Source of the DNA: Clostridiales bacterium
GTDB lineage: Bacteria; Bacillota; Clostridia; Tissierellales; GPF-1
DNA length: 64,000 nucleotides
Assembly: GCA_013619125.1 (NCBI GenBank)
Contig: JABXKS010000003.1
Location: 1-64,000 of the forward strand
Direction: 5' to 3'
The number at the start of each line of letters is the position of its first letter. Positions within the stretch are counted from its first letter, which is position 1. A model generated the notes under the pieces. The model worked only from the letters and a program-made list of their open reading frames with translations. It did no database searches and was not told the DNA's origin. A program made the position numbers and the translations under genes. Positions 18,945 to 28,096 of this stretch are shown piece by piece.

Positions 18945-20093
18945 CTATAGTTTGCTTATCAATTTCATCAGCGGTGGTCGATAAACCGAAATCGCCTTTT
19001 CTGGGCAGAGTTCCGCACAACAAAAACATCGTATGCAGGCATCCAAATCAGCAACAGGACGATGATTGACCATCGTAATCACCTTAGGCGGGCAATTAAT
19101 CTCGCAGATGCGGCACCCAATACACAACTCATGGTGATAGATCGGCTTCGGTTGAAGCAGCGCAAATGCTGCCTTTCGAATCCACTTGGGATAATCCCGA
19201 CCAAAACTCACATTGGTGATCTCCGGCACCTCGAACTCCTCTTGCACCACGGTTTCCAACGGTTCTCCAAGGATTTCAATATCTGTCATCCCTTCGGCGC
19301 AGATTTTTCGATCTACCATTCGCTTCAGCATCGGTACGTCATTTTCGGTTAGGCCCATAATGCGAGAGGCAACCATATCCATATGATACGGGCTGGCTGA
19401 CGCCAACACAGCACCGATTGCTTTTGGCGTGCCCGAGGAAGGTCCCTCCCCCTCCATGCCGACAATCGCATCCATCACAGACAGAGTTGGCTTCACACCT
19501 TGACAAATATCAATCAAGGCATCTGAAAAATCATAGACATCCGGCATCTTAAAATGATACTCCGCCTTCAAGGCGCCCGGTACGCATCCGAATAGATTCT
19601 TAGTTGCGCCCGTCATTTTGGTCATGCCATGGGTCTTTAATTTACAAACCGACACCACATGATCCGCTTGTTTCAGCATCTTTGCCAAGGTCAAGCTTTT
19701 TAGAATGTGTCCATCCGGATTTTTTTGCTCAAATCGTCCGATTTCTTCATTCAAGGTCGCTCCAGTTCGCCTTGCCACGCCTTCCATTCCCGTTTCTCGA
19801 TAAACACGCTTTAAAATGGAGAGATTGAAAGGCCCTCCTGGACTGTCACCAATGATGACGGTACAGCCATATGCGATGAGCGCTTCCGCTAAGACTTCGA
19901 CAACCAATGGATGGGTAGTGGTCACCTCTTCCGGCTTTCTTGCCATCAGTAAATTCACCTTCAAAAATATTGTTTCTCCCGGTTGAAAAAAACGTTCAAG
20001 CCCGCCGAGATCCGACAGGCTTTTATCAATCGCTTCTTTTACGAGATTCTTTTCATAACTCTTGCACGCCTGTAAAGATACCCTCGTCTTCAT
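18945..20093 (-). CDS. DUF362 protein with C-terminal two-[4Fe-4S] ferredoxin
   Basis: A 382-residue protein with an N-terminal DUF362 domain (about 1-310; VFLKVNLL, the glycine motif IIGDSPGG, and KTHGMTKMTGATKNLFG) fused to a bacterial ferredoxin domain at the C-terminus. The two clusters are marked by CIGCRICEINC and CIRCFCCAELC. Proteins of this layout are common in anaerobes, but the reaction of DUF362 is not established. It lies 9 bp after radC and 18 bp before the nitroreductase gene, so the redox pair is likely co-translated. Confidence 0.88.
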   Translation of the reverse strand: MKTRVSLQACKSYEKNLVKEAIDKSLSDLGGLERFFQPGETIFLKVNLLMARKPEEVTTTHPLVVEVLAEALIAYGCTVIIGDSPGGPFNLSILKRVYRETGMEGVARRTGATLNEEIGRFEQKNPDGHILKSLTLAKMLKQADHVVSVCKLKTHGMTKMTGATKNLFGCVPGALKAEYHFKMPDVYDFSDALIDICQGVKPTLSVMDAIVGMEGEGPSSGTPKAIGAVLASASPYHMDMVASRIMGLTENDVPMLKRMVDRKICAEGMTDIEILGEPLETVVQEEFEVPEITNVSFGRDYPKWIRKAAFALLQPKPIYHHELCIGCRICEINCPPKVITMVNHRPVADLDACIRCFCCAELCPEKAISVYRPPLMKLISKL

Positions 20094-20102
20094 ACATACT
20101 CC

Positions 20103-20777
20103 TTATAGTAAGTCTTCCTCTACAAAGGATACATACCGATCTCCGGCAGAGATGATATGATCCACCACCGTAACACCGATGGTGCCCAAGGCATCCTTCA
20201 ACCGCCCTGTGACTTCAACATCCGCCCGGGACGGCCGAGCCGTTCCACCGGGGTGATTGTGCGCCAAAATCACACTGTGTGCACGATTGCGCAGTGCCGC
20301 CTCAACGATATTTCGCGTATAAACCGGCGCTTGATCCAATGTACCCTTGGCGATCTTCTCTGTCGCGACCACCCGTTTTTGCGCATCCAGACAAATTAGA
20401 TAAAACACCTCATAGGTTTCCTTTTTACACAAAACACGAATATAGTCTCCCGCCAATGACGTGGAGTTGATTTTCTTCTTTTCCACCTCAAACTTGCTGG
20501 ATTCGTACCGTTTAAATGCTTCTGGCAGGCTATGGAGAAATACAGCTGTATGCTCTCCAACCCCCTCCGATTTTATCAATTCCTGGGGATTTGCATCCAA
20601 TACCCCGGCAAGTCCATGAAAGTCCGCCAAAAGACGTTTTGCCAATGGCTTCGTATCCTTCCTTGGAATGGAGTAACTCAAAAGCAGCTCCAGTACTTGA
20701 TAATCCTCAAAACCCTCTAAGCCCTTTTTCAGCACTTGCTGACGCATTCGTTTTCGATGCTCGGCATTTGGATTCAT
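20103..20777 (-). CDS. radC: RadC-family JAB/MPN protein
   Basis: The 224-residue protein has the N-terminal helix-hairpin-helix-like UPF0758 domain and a C-terminal JAB1/MPN metalloprotease-like domain with the zinc motif HNHPGG (His173, His175) and Asp186. RadC was once named as a DNA-repair protein, but that role has been doubted and its true activity is unclear. It is the second gene of the cysQ operon (15-bp gap to cysQ, 9 bp to the next gene). The metal ligands are intact, so an enzymatic role is possible. Confidence 0.92.
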   Translation of the reverse strand: MNPNAEHRKRMRQQVLKKGLEGFEDYQVLELLLSYSIPRKDTKPLAKRLLADFHGLAGVLDANPQELIKSEGVGEHTAVFLHSLPEAFKRYESSKFEVEKKKINSTSLAGDYIRVLCKKETYEVFYLICLDAQKRVVATEKIAKGTLDQAPVYTRNIVEAALRNRAHSVILAHNHPGGTARPSRADVEVTGRLKDALGTIGVTVVDHIISAGDRYVSFVEEDLL

Positions 20778-20792
20778 GAAGAGGTCGCCTCC

Positions 20793-21572
20793 TTACACGA
20801 TTTTCCACTTGTTCGTTACTTGATTCAAGATGTAGAATCCCTTGTCATTGGTTGTATTAACACGGTTATAATGGATGTCCGTATCATCTAGATTGCGAAT
20901 CATGCCGCCAGCTTCTTCAATAATGCATTGCATCGCCGCCGTATCCCACTCCATGGTCGGGCCATAACGATAATGAATATCCGCTTTTCCCTCTGCAATC
21001 AAACAACCCTTTAAAGAACTTCCTTTTTCCATAATTCGTGTAACCTGATTCATTTTGGCCATGGTCCGAACGTGTTTCGATTTCGGAGATCGTCCGACCA
21101 CCAATCGAATATTCTTTTCCCGGTCAGAAACCTGAATCGGTTGCGCCTTTTGATTGTCACGCACCACATAGGCACCTCGTCCTTTTACCGCGAAAAACAA
21201 TTCCTGCTGTACCGGCGCGTAAACAACGCCCAATACCACGCGGTTTTGATAAGCAAGGGCTATGTTGATCGAAAACTCACCGTTTCGTTTCAAATACTCC
21301 CGTGTGCCATCCAAAGGATCAATCAACCAACACCATTCATTATCCAGTCGAATCAAATCATCCTCCGACTCTTCCGATAAAAATGCATGCGTTGGGAAAC
21401 TCTTTTTCAACCCCTCAAGTATGATTCGATTCGAGGCTAAATCTGCCTCGGTTACTGGAGATTGATCTTCTTTATACATAACCTCACATTGACGCTCATA
21501 GATCTTCATAATCTCGACCCCAGCCTCATATGTCAGGTAAATTGCAGCGCTTAACTCTTCTCGTAAATTCAC
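20793..21572 (-). CDS. cysQ: 3'(2'),5'-bisphosphate nucleotidase CysQ-like
   Basis: A Mg-dependent, lithium-sensitive-type phosphatase of the inositol-monophosphatase superfamily, which removes PAP formed in sulfate assimilation or ACP metabolism. The 259-residue protein shows the metal motifs LSEESEDD, DPLDGTREY and WDTAAMQ. GTG 21572 is preferred because ACAGGTG lies six bases upstream; another GTG three codons earlier is possible. It heads a four-gene operon. Substrate specificity within the superfamily is inferred from overall similarity. Confidence 0.85.
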   Translation of the reverse strand: MNLREELSAAIYLTYEAGVEIMKIYERQCEVMYKEDQSPVTEADLASNRIILEGLKKSFPTHAFLSEESEDDLIRLDNEWCWLIDPLDGTREYLKRNGEFSINIALAYQNRVVLGVVYAPVQQELFFAVKGRGAYVVRDNQKAQPIQVSDREKNIRLVVGRSPKSKHVRTMAKMNQVTRIMEKGSSLKGCLIAEGKADIHYRYGPTMEWDTAAMQCIIEEAGGMIRNLDDTDIHYNRVNTTNDKGFYILNQVTNKWKIV

Positions 21573-21761
21573 AATTATCACCTGTCCCTGTTTATTCTTC
21601 CTCTATTCTATCACAATCCGCCCATTCTCCAAAGGGAAAAACCTTTGTTATCCTTTTACGAACGCTGATTGTTAATCGCCTCTTCAAATTTCAATCCCCT
21701 CTTTCCGAAGGTACAATCAAATTGGCCGCGCGAGTTTCCATTTGGAAGAATATCCGTTATA

Positions 21762-21794
21762 AAAAAACTCCCCGCATATGCATGCGGGGAGTTT
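21762..21794 (-). terminator. terminator of transketolase
   Basis: A 13-bp stem (AAACTCCCCGCAT with its complement) and ATGC loop, then seven T residues on minus, starting 12 bp past the tkt stop. Confidence 0.9.
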
Positions 21795-21805
21795 ACCTAT
21801 ATTTC

Positions 21806-23791
21806 TTAAAGTACAGATTTTGCTTTCTCAATTACATTTTCAACTGTGAATCCGTATTTCTTCAACAACAAATCGCCTGGTGCAGATTCACCGAATTGAT
21901 CGATTCCGAAAACAACACCTTCTGATCCCGTATATCGGTACCAGCCAACCGTTGAACCGACTTCAAAGATGACACGCTTCTGTACGGCCTTTGGCATTAC
22001 AGACTCTTTGTAAGCCGCATCTTGCGCTTCGAAAACTTCCAAACAAGGCATACTGATGACACGAGCATCAACGCCTTCCGCTTTCAAGGCTTTCTGTGCT
22101 TCCACCATCAAATGAACCTCGGAACCCGTTGCCATCAAAAGAAGATCTGGTGTTTCCTTCTCCTCTTTAATTAGCACATACGCACCCTTTTCAACGCCTT
22201 CATTCACTTCCGCAATTTGCGGCAAGTTCTGGCGGCTCAAAGCGATTACGGATGGTTTCTTCGTTTCTTTCAATGCATTCACCCATGCAAATGCCGTTTC
22301 CTTTGTTGTTGCAGGACGCCATACATTTACATTCGGAATACTTCTCAACATCCAAAGTTGCTCGATCGGCTCATGAGTCGGTCCATCTTCACCAACTGCA
22401 ATAGAGTCATGAGTAAAGACATGAATCACCGGCGCACCCATCAATGCTGATACACGAAGCGCTGGTTTCACGTAATCCGAGAATACCATAAAGGTAGATC
22501 CGAAGATACGAAGACCACCATGGGCTTGAACCCCATTCATTACAGCACCCATCGCAAATTCGCGAATGCCGTAGTTAATGTTATTTCCAGCATGATTGTC
22601 TTTTTGGAATTCGCCTTTGCCTGCCAAGTATGTTTTGGTAGAGGCGTTCAAGTCAGCAGATCCACCAACAAGATTCGGCATGTATTCCGCAATTTTGTTC
22701 ATCACCACGCTACCGCTGACACGAGTTGCCACTGGGCTCTCATCGAATTCCCAAGTCTTATACGACTCAAGAAGTTCTGCTGGCAATTCTTCACTCATCC
22801 ATGCTGTAAAAGCCGCTGCCTTTTCAGGATACGCCGCTTCATATGCCGCAAACATTTCTGCCCACTCGTCATACTTCGCTGCTTTCTCCGCTTTCAATGC
22901 ATCATAATGTGCCTGCACGTCTTCCGGAATATAGAATGATTTCTCAGGATCCCATCCCAAGGCTTCTTTGGTTGCTTTCAATTCATCTTCGCCCAATGGT
23001 GAACCATGAACGCCAGAAGAATCGGCCTTGTTTGGAGAACCGTATCCAATTGTTGTTTTAACGACAATCAAGCTAGGCTTTTCTGTTTCTGCCTTCGCAG
23101 CTTTCATTGCTTCATCCAACGCGTCAAGATCAGTGTTTCCATCCGCAACTTCCAGCACTTGCCAGCCATATGCTTCATAACGCTTTTGAATGTCTTCTGT
23201 AAACGTAATATCCGTGCGGCCGTCAATTGTAATTTGGTTGGAATCATAAAGCAAGATCATTTTTCCCAAGCCTAAGTGACCAGCCAATGAAGACGCCTCT
23301 GATGAAATTCCTTCCATCATGCAACCGTCACCCGCAATCGCGTAGGTGTAATGATCAACTACTTTGAAATCGTCTGTATTGAATTCTGCAGCCAATCGCG
23401 CTTCCGCAACTGCCATGCCGACTGCATTGGCAATTCCTTGCCCCAAAGGACCCGTTGTTGTTTCCACACCGTCTGTGTGACCAAACTCAGGATGACCTGG
23501 TGTTTTTGATCCCTCTTGACGGAAAGATTGCAGATCCTCCATCGTTACCTGATATCCATGCAAGTGAAGCAGTGAGTAAAGCATCATTGATCCATGACCC
23601 GCACTTAGTACGAATCGGTCTCGATCTGCCCACTTCGGTGCTGTCGCACTTGTTTTCAAATGGTTTTTCCATAATACATACGCCATTGGTGCGGCACCCA
23701 TAGGAAGTCCCGGATGACCTGAATTTGCTTTCTGAATTCCGTCTGCTGATAAGAGACGAATGGTATTGACTGCTTTTAGTTCAATCGCCAT
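21806..23791 (-). CDS. tkt: transketolase
   Basis: A thiamine-diphosphate enzyme of the non-oxidative pentose phosphate pathway that moves C2 units between sugar phosphates. The full-length 661-residue protein has the N-terminal TPP-binding domain with GHPGLPMG and the GDGCMMEG motif (start of the GDG-N Mg/TPP fold), the pyrimidine-binding domain with [16 protein letters not shown], and a C-terminal domain. It is monocistronic, with a TTGTCA/TATAAT promoter and a strong terminator. All catalytic motifs are intact. Confidence 0.97.
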   Translation of the reverse strand: MAIELKAVNTIRLLSADGIQKANSGHPGLPMGAAPMAYVLWKNHLKTSATAPKWADRDRFVLSAGHGSMMLYSLLHLHGYQVTMEDLQSFRQEGSKTPGHPEFGHTDGVETTTGPLGQGIANAVGMAVAEARLAAEFNTDDFKVVDHYTYAIAGDGCMMEGISSEASSLAGHLGLGKMILLYDSNQITIDGRTDITFTEDIQKRYEAYGWQVLEVADGNTDLDALDEAMKAAKAETEKPSLIVVKTTIGYGSPNKADSSGVHGSPLGEDELKATKEALGWDPEKSFYIPEDVQAHYDALKAEKAAKYDEWAEMFAAYEAAYPEKAAAFTAWMSEELPAELLESYKTWEFDESPVATRVSGSVVMNKIAEYMPNLVGGSADLNASTKTYLAGKGEFQKDNHAGNNINYGIREFAMGAVMNGVQAHGGLRIFGSTFMVFSDYVKPALRVSALMGAPVIHVFTHDSIAVGEDGPTHEPIEQLWMLRSIPNVNVWRPATTKETAFAWVNALKETKKPSVIALSRQNLPQIAEVNEGVEKGAYVLIKEEKETPDLLLMATGSEVHLMVEAQKALKAEGVDARVISMPCLEVFEAQDAAYKESVMPKAVQKRVIFEVGSTVGWYRYTGSEGVVFGIDQFGESAPGDLLLKKYGFTVENVIEKAKSVL

Positions 23792-23823
23792 ATTGATAAC
23801 ACCCCCGTAAATTTATTCGCCTT

Positions 23824-23853
23824 ATTATACCTTTTACTCTTTCTCCGTGACAA
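23824..23853 (-). promoter_or_regulatory. sigma-A type promoter of tkt
   Basis: TTGTCA, 18 bp, TATAAT on the minus strand, ending 32 bp before the tkt ATG. Confidence 0.65.
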
Positions 23854-24055
23854 GACAAAATCACTGAAAAATTGTTCTCTATGTATAGAAATACCCGGTA
23901 CACTTTTCTCAATCAAAGAAATATAGCCCTTTTCCCCTTTACTTTTGTTGTCTTTATACAAGGAACAGCGCTTTCCCGTTCTGGTTTTTCGCCCCTATTC
24001 ATTTAAATCGCCAAATGAATTTGGTACAAAACCATTTGTGAAAGGTCAAAAAAAA

Positions 24056-24490
24056 TTATTCTTCTTCCAGGTTCATAATGACCCGTTCCAGGTTAAACAT
24101 CAACTCTTCTCGTTCATACTGAACGAATCCATAAAACATCCGGGTCGTCAATCGTTCAAAAATTCGATCCAAAATAGGTTGGACTTTCAAGCCTTCTTCC
24201 GCCACTTCAATCTTGTGATAACGTCGATCCTTCGGATTTGGTTTTTTTTGCACCCACCCTTTTCGAATCAACACTTCCACAACTTGTGTTACCGTAGATT
24301 TTGAGCGATCGATCCCCTGTGCCAATTCCTGCATGGTCATACCACCATGCTGTCCATAGAGGGTCATCATCAACATGCAATGTGTTCCCTTCACACCTTT
24401 CAGCCCTTCCAATGCCAATTCCTTTTCAACCACGTGCTGCAAAACATAATGCGCTCGATTTACTCGTAGCATCGGTTCGCTGACTTTCAT
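24056..24490 (-). CDS. MarR-family transcriptional regulator
   Basis: A 144-residue winged-helix repressor type. The recognition-helix region reads MTMQELAQGIDRSKSTVTQ, followed by the wing with NPKDRRYHKI, typical of MarR. ATG 24490 is chosen (GGAGGGGAG upstream); the frame is open 17 more codons. It lies 58 bp downstream of the MATE exporter gene on the same strand, an arrangement in which the MarR protein often controls the exporter. Since the exporter frame is broken, the regulator may now be without its target. Confidence 0.88.
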   Translation of the reverse strand: MKVSEPMLRVNRAHYVLQHVVEKELALEGLKGVKGTHCMLMMTLYGQHGGMTMQELAQGIDRSKSTVTQVVEVLIRKGWVQKKPNPKDRRYHKIEVAEEGLKVQPILDRIFERLTTRMFYGFVQYEREELMFNLERVIMNLEEE

Positions 24491-24548
24491 GCTCTCCCCT
24501 CCATTCGCACTTATTATATCGAAAGATGACAGAAAGTACAATTTGAAC

Positions 24549-25884
24549 CTAAACCTTCAAGGTTTTCCATTTCCCTTTCCTAAATCGGGCGAAAAGCAAA
24601 CTCCCCCGCACAATCAAATCCAGAGTCATCATCACCCATGCCGCAGTCAATCCATATCCCGCTTGTATCACCAAATACGTACCAAATACCCGCACGCCCC
24701 AGATACCAATCAAGGTGATCCACAATACCGCGCGGGTGTCCCCCGCACCCCGGAGGCTGCCTGCATAAGCCATAACCGCCGCTAAAAATGGTTGGGCCAC
24801 CGCCACGATCCGAAGACAGACCTTTGCAACCTGAATAATCTCCTCCTCATCCGTAAAGATCCGAATGACCACTTCAGGGAAGAAAAAGAAAATCAACCCA
24901 ACGGTTCCCATAAAAAGCATGGCCATCGATGCAGCAATATGACCGCTTTTCTCCGCCGTCTTTGAATCTTTCGCCCCTAGGTATTGTCCGACCAGGGTCG
25001 TTCCCGCTAGGGAAAATCCAAAGCCGATATAAAAAGATAACGACTCTGCCGTAATGGTAATCCGATGAGCGGCAAACATTAAAGTGCCTAGACTCACAAC
25101 CAAACGCGAATACATCAACTGCCCCAATCGCATCAAAAATTGCTCAATCGCTGCTGGCAATCCAATGTTTAGAATCCGTCGAATCAGTGGAATATCAAAT
25201 CGCCGCAAATCATTTCTGTTCACACGTACCAAAAACTTCCCTCGCGCCAAGTTCAGCATCCAAACCACACTCGAGGTAGTCCGGGCAATCGTCGTACCCA
25301 GTGCGGCGCCTGTCACACCAAGCCCCATTCCTGGCATCCAAATATGCATGCCCAAAAGACTGATATCTCGGGATGGAAAGATCAATAAAAAGTTCAAAAT
25401 CACGTTTAGAATCAACCCAAAGGCATTAAACTTCATCGGTGATTTCGTATCTCCGCTGCCCCGCAAAACCCCGGAAAGTACCATGTGTGATCCGAAGATA
25501 CGTCAGACTATAGGGGTAGATTTGCGAATCCGCTCCCATCACCCGAATGATCCAGCTTGCCAGCAGCATCACAAGGGCGAATGCAATCAGCGAAAGGGTC
25601 GCATTCATCAGTAAGGATTGTGCGCAAACCCGATTGGCTTCCTCTGGATTTCTCGCGCCGATCGCCCGCGCGGACAGCGCTGTTGCTCCGACGGAGATTG
25701 CGGCAAAAATCGCCATAATCGTCATCATGGGCATATCGCTCAACCCAATAGCCGCAATGGCAAAGGCGCCAATGCTCCCAACCATCGCCATATCCACAAT
25801 TCCGAACATCATCTGAATGAACATGTCCGTAATGGCCGGCAAGGCCAATGCAAATGTCTTTTTTATCAATTGTTGTCTCTCCAT
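24549..25884 (-). pseudogene. MATE-family multidrug exporter, frame broken
   Basis: Two open segments together make one MATE (MatE) transporter of about 445 residues. The first runs from ATG 25884 (GGGGG ribosome site) through MERQQLIKKTFALALPAITD and about four membrane segments to SLTYLRIT near 25486. The second begins at about 25484 with MVLSGVLRGSGDTKSP in another frame and continues to the stop at 24549 with eight further membrane segments. Family alignment by eye suggests about ten residues between TYLRIT and the LRGxGDT motif are lost, together with the frame, so this is a small deletion rather than a one-base slip. No slippery sequence is at the junction. Either a pseudogene or a sequence error. 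Confidence 0.82.
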
Positions 25885-25904
25885 CGTCATCCCCCTTATC
25901 CAAT

Positions 25905-26120
25905 ATGAATTCTGGCTTGATCCTTGCTCAAGCCAGACCATCTCCGTTTTAACCGCATATTAGCAAATTGGGTCTTTTTGCTAAATGCTGAACGAAGATA
26001 TATTCATCTTTTCGGGATGAATTCTTTCTTGATCCTTGTTCAAGCCAGACCATCTCCGTTTTAATCACATTATAGCGGATTGCTTCACTCTGCTAAATGC
26101 TGAACGAAGATATATTCATC
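25905..26120. repeat. two tandem copies of a 112-bp unit
   Basis: Copies start at 25905 and 26017 and align without gaps over 104 bp with about 14 differences. Each holds a hairpin: TAGCAAA/TTTGCTA at 25961-25983 and TAGCGGA/TCTGCTA at 26073-26095, where one A-T pair became G-C and another G-T, so pairing is kept. The first copy also has a perfect 10-bp inverted repeat, TCTGGCTTGA/TCAAGCCAGA (25911-25937), degraded in the second. On minus each copy contains a GGAG-ATG with a short open frame. The pair fills the gap between tRNA-Arg and the MATE gene. Confidence 0.85.
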
Positions 26121-26126
26121 TAATGT

Positions 26127-26163
26127 AAAAAAAACACGTTCAACATAATGTCAAACGTGTTTT
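26127..26163 (-). terminator. terminator of tRNA-Arg
   Basis: AAAACACGTT and AACGTGTTTT pair (10 bp) around a 13-nt loop and are followed on minus by a T tract; 6 bp beyond the tRNA CCA end. Confidence 0.85.
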
Positions 26164-26168
26164 GGTTC

Positions 26169-26244
26169 TGGTGAGGCATAGAGGAGTCGAACCCCCGCGC
26201 CCGGATCCGAAGTCCGGTGCTCTATCCAACTGAGCTAATGCCCC
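26169..26244 (-). tRNA. tRNA-Arg, anticodon TCG
   Basis: A 76-nt cloverleaf with CCA encoded. Acceptor GGGGCAT pairs with ATGCCTC (one G-U), the D arm is AGCTCAGTTGGATAGAGC, the anticodon stem CCGGA/TCCGG holds loop CTTCGGA, giving anticodon TCG for CGA codons, and the T arm contains GGTTCGACTCC. It has its own consensus promoter and terminator. Confidence 0.97.
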
Positions 26245-26263
26245 TCACTTGAGAACATGATTG

Positions 26264-26292
26264 ATTATACCAACCGGATTTTGTTCTGTCAA
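26264..26292 (-). promoter_or_regulatory. consensus promoter of tRNA-Arg
   Basis: TTGACA, 17-bp spacer, TATAAT: a perfect match to the vegetative sigma consensus, ending 19 bp before the tRNA 5' end. Strong constitutive promoters of this kind are usual for stable RNA genes. Confidence 0.9.
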
Positions 26293-26295
26293 CTC

Positions 26296-26784
26296 TTATT
26301 TCAAATATTTGTATTCCAAGTGAAATTGCCCGTTTTCTATCAGAATAGTGCCAAAACTCTTACGTTTCATTTTCCAATCCCGCGGCAAGCTCAAAGAACC
26401 TGGATTGAACAACGTCACGCCTTTTTCCTCCACCATTCGCCGCTGATGGGTATGTCCGTAGAGGGCAATTTTCGCACCCACTTCCTCCGCGCGATAAAAC
26501 AATCGATTCAAGGTATACTTCACACCATATTTATGGCCGTGGGTCATAAATATCTTTACATCGTCAATGGTTATGATTTTTTCTCCAACACCTTCGCTTG
26601 GATAATCACAATTTCCAGCGCAAACATCCAATTGTTCAATTCCGAGCCAGCTCGCCAATCGAATGGCGTCCTCTACCTGATCGCCCAAATGAATCATTCG
26701 ATCAAAGGGACCTTCCTTCTCGATGCATTCCACTGCATGCTCAATCTGTCCATGGGTATCTGAAACCACTAAAATTTTGATCAT
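26296..26784 (-). CDS. YfcE/MJ0936-type metallophosphoesterase
   Basis: A 162-residue calcineurin-like phosphodiesterase with a complete dimetal site: Asp9 and His11 (SDTHG), Asp35 (LGD), Asn58 (GNCD), His82 (THGH) and His111/His113 (GHTH). Proteins of this size act on phosphodiesters in vitro; natural substrate is unknown. It overlaps rdgB by four bases and ends the operon. In Clostridia and Bacillus the rph-rdgB-phosphoesterase order is conserved (as in rph-ysnA-ysnB of B. subtilis). Confidence 0.92.
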   Translation of the reverse strand: MIKILVVSDTHGQIEHAVECIEKEGPFDRMIHLGDQVEDAIRLASWLGIEQLDVCAGNCDYPSEGVGEKIITIDDVKIFMTHGHKYGVKYTLNRLFYRAEEVGAKIALYGHTHQRRMVEEKGVTLFNPGSLSLPRDWKMKRKSFGTILIENGQFHLEYKYLK

Positions 26785-27377
26785 AATCGTTCTTCAAACA
26801 CCTCTCGCAACTTTCTAAGTGCATTGGCACGATGGCTGATTCGATTTTTTTCTTCATCCTTCATTTGCGCAAAGGTTCGATTCGTTCCCTTCACAATAAA
26901 AAGAGGGTCGTATCCAAATCCATTATCTCCCTGCGCCTCGTATCCAATCACTCCATCACATCTGCCTTCAACCGTCTGCACGCTGCCGTTTTCCCAAACA
27001 ATGGCGATAACCGTTTCAAAATGTGCGGTGCGTCTTCCCTCTGTCACCGCTGACAAGGCCGACAACAGTTTTTTATTATTCTCTGAATAAGAACAGTCCT
27101 CACCCGCGAAACGTGCCGAATAGACGCCAGGCGCGCCGTCTAAGGCATCAACGAACAAGCCGGTATCATCAGCCAAGATAATTTCATTGCTTCTCTCTGC
27201 CATGGCCAGCGCCTTTTTCTTCGCGTTCGCTTCCAAGGTATCACCGTCTTCAACGACCTCCAGGTCACCGAATCCCGCTTCTTCTTTTGAAATCACCTCA
27301 ATAGGCAATCCCTTTAATATGCTTCTGAGTTCATTAATCTTGTGGGGATTAGAGCTCGACAATATCAATTTTTTCAT
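26781..27377 (-). CDS. rdgB: non-canonical purine NTP pyrophosphatase (RdgB/HAM1)
   Basis: Hydrolyses XTP, ITP and dITP to monophosphates, keeping deaminated purines out of nucleic acids. The 198-residue protein has SSNPHKINE at the N-terminus, the metal/catalytic region DDTGLFVDALDGAPGVYSAR and GFGYDPLF. It lies 2 bp after rph and overlaps the next gene as ATGA. Length and motifs are standard. Confidence 0.96.
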   Translation of the reverse strand: MKKLILSSSNPHKINELRSILKGLPIEVISKEEAGFGDLEVVEDGDTLEANAKKKALAMAERSNEIILADDTGLFVDALDGAPGVYSARFAGEDCSYSENNKKLLSALSAVTEGRRTAHFETVIAIVWENGSVQTVEGRCDGVIGYEAQGDNGFGYDPLFIVKGTNRTFAQMKDEEKNRISHRANALRKLREVFEERL

Positions 27378-27379
27378 TC

Positions 27380-28096
27380 CTATTCTCCTATGATCACTTG
27401 TTGTTGGATTTCCGTGAGCTCACGGCTCCCTTTCTCGGCTAGATCCAAGAGAGCATTGAGTTCCTTTCGAGTGAATGGCGCTTCTTCTCCGGTTCCCTGC
27501 ACTTCGATAATCGATCCGTTTCCAGACATCACAACATTCATATCCACCTGAGCGTGCGAATCTTCCTGATAGCATAAATCCAAGCATACCTCGCCCGCAA
27601 CAATTCCCACACTGATCGCAACCACTTGATCCCGCAGGGGCCAGTTTGTCAATTTCCCTTCCCTTTGCAGTTTTTTCATGGCCAGTGCTAGAGCGACATA
27701 CCCACCGGTAATGGAGGCGGTCCGTGTCCCCCCGTCTGCTTGAATCACATCACAATCAATCGTAACCGTCCGCTCGCCAAGGGCTTTAAAATCAACGACA
27801 GAACGCAGGCTGCGGCCAATCAAACGTTGAATCTCGCTACTTCGCCCATCGATTTTCCCGCGGTCGCGTCGCTTTCTGGTCAGCGTGGAACCAGGCAACA
27901 TATTATACTCTGCCGTTACCCAGCCTTCTCCCGAGTCTCTCTTAAAAGAAGGTACTCCCTCTTCCACAAAAGCCGTACAAATCACCCGGGTATCACCCAT
28001 GGCAATCTCAACAGATCCATCCGGATACGCCAGCACATTCGGCGTAATGATACACCGCCTCTTTTGATCATTCGTTCTATTATCTATTCTACTCAC
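27380..28096 (-). CDS. rph: ribonuclease PH
   Basis: A phosphorolytic 3'-exoribonuclease that trims tRNA 3' ends. The 238-residue protein has the family segments GDTRVICTA, TAEYNMLPGST, RGKIDGRSSEIQRLIGRSLR and the phosphate-binding CDVIQADGGTRTASITG. It starts with GTG 28096, directly after the stop of the preceding gene, with GGAGGAAAAA as ribosome site inside that gene's end. Annotation is secure. Confidence 0.96.
   Translation of the reverse strand: MSRIDNRTNDQKRRCIITPNVLAYPDGSVEIAMGDTRVICTAFVEEGVPSFKRDSGEGWVTAEYNMLPGSTLTRKRRDRGKIDGRSSEIQRLIGRSLRSVVDFKALGERTVTIDCDVIQADGGTRTASITGGYVALALAMKKLQREGKLTNWPLRDQVVAISVGIVAGEVCLDLCYQEDSHAQVDMNVVMSGNGSIIEVQGTGEEAPFTRKELNALLDLAEKGSRELTEIQQQVIIGE

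Noticed and set aside
25483..25490. Single-base sequencing slip in the MATE gene
   Set aside because: Restoring the frame by one base would still leave the loop between TYLRIT and LRGSGDT about ten residues short.
25905..26060. Short genes beginning MVWLEQGS in each repeat copy
   Set aside because: The two copies diverge after a few codons and one runs straight into the exporter start; coding potential is not supported.
25905..26120. CRISPR array
   Set aside because: Only two units, whole-unit similarity without unique spacers, no cas genes nearby.
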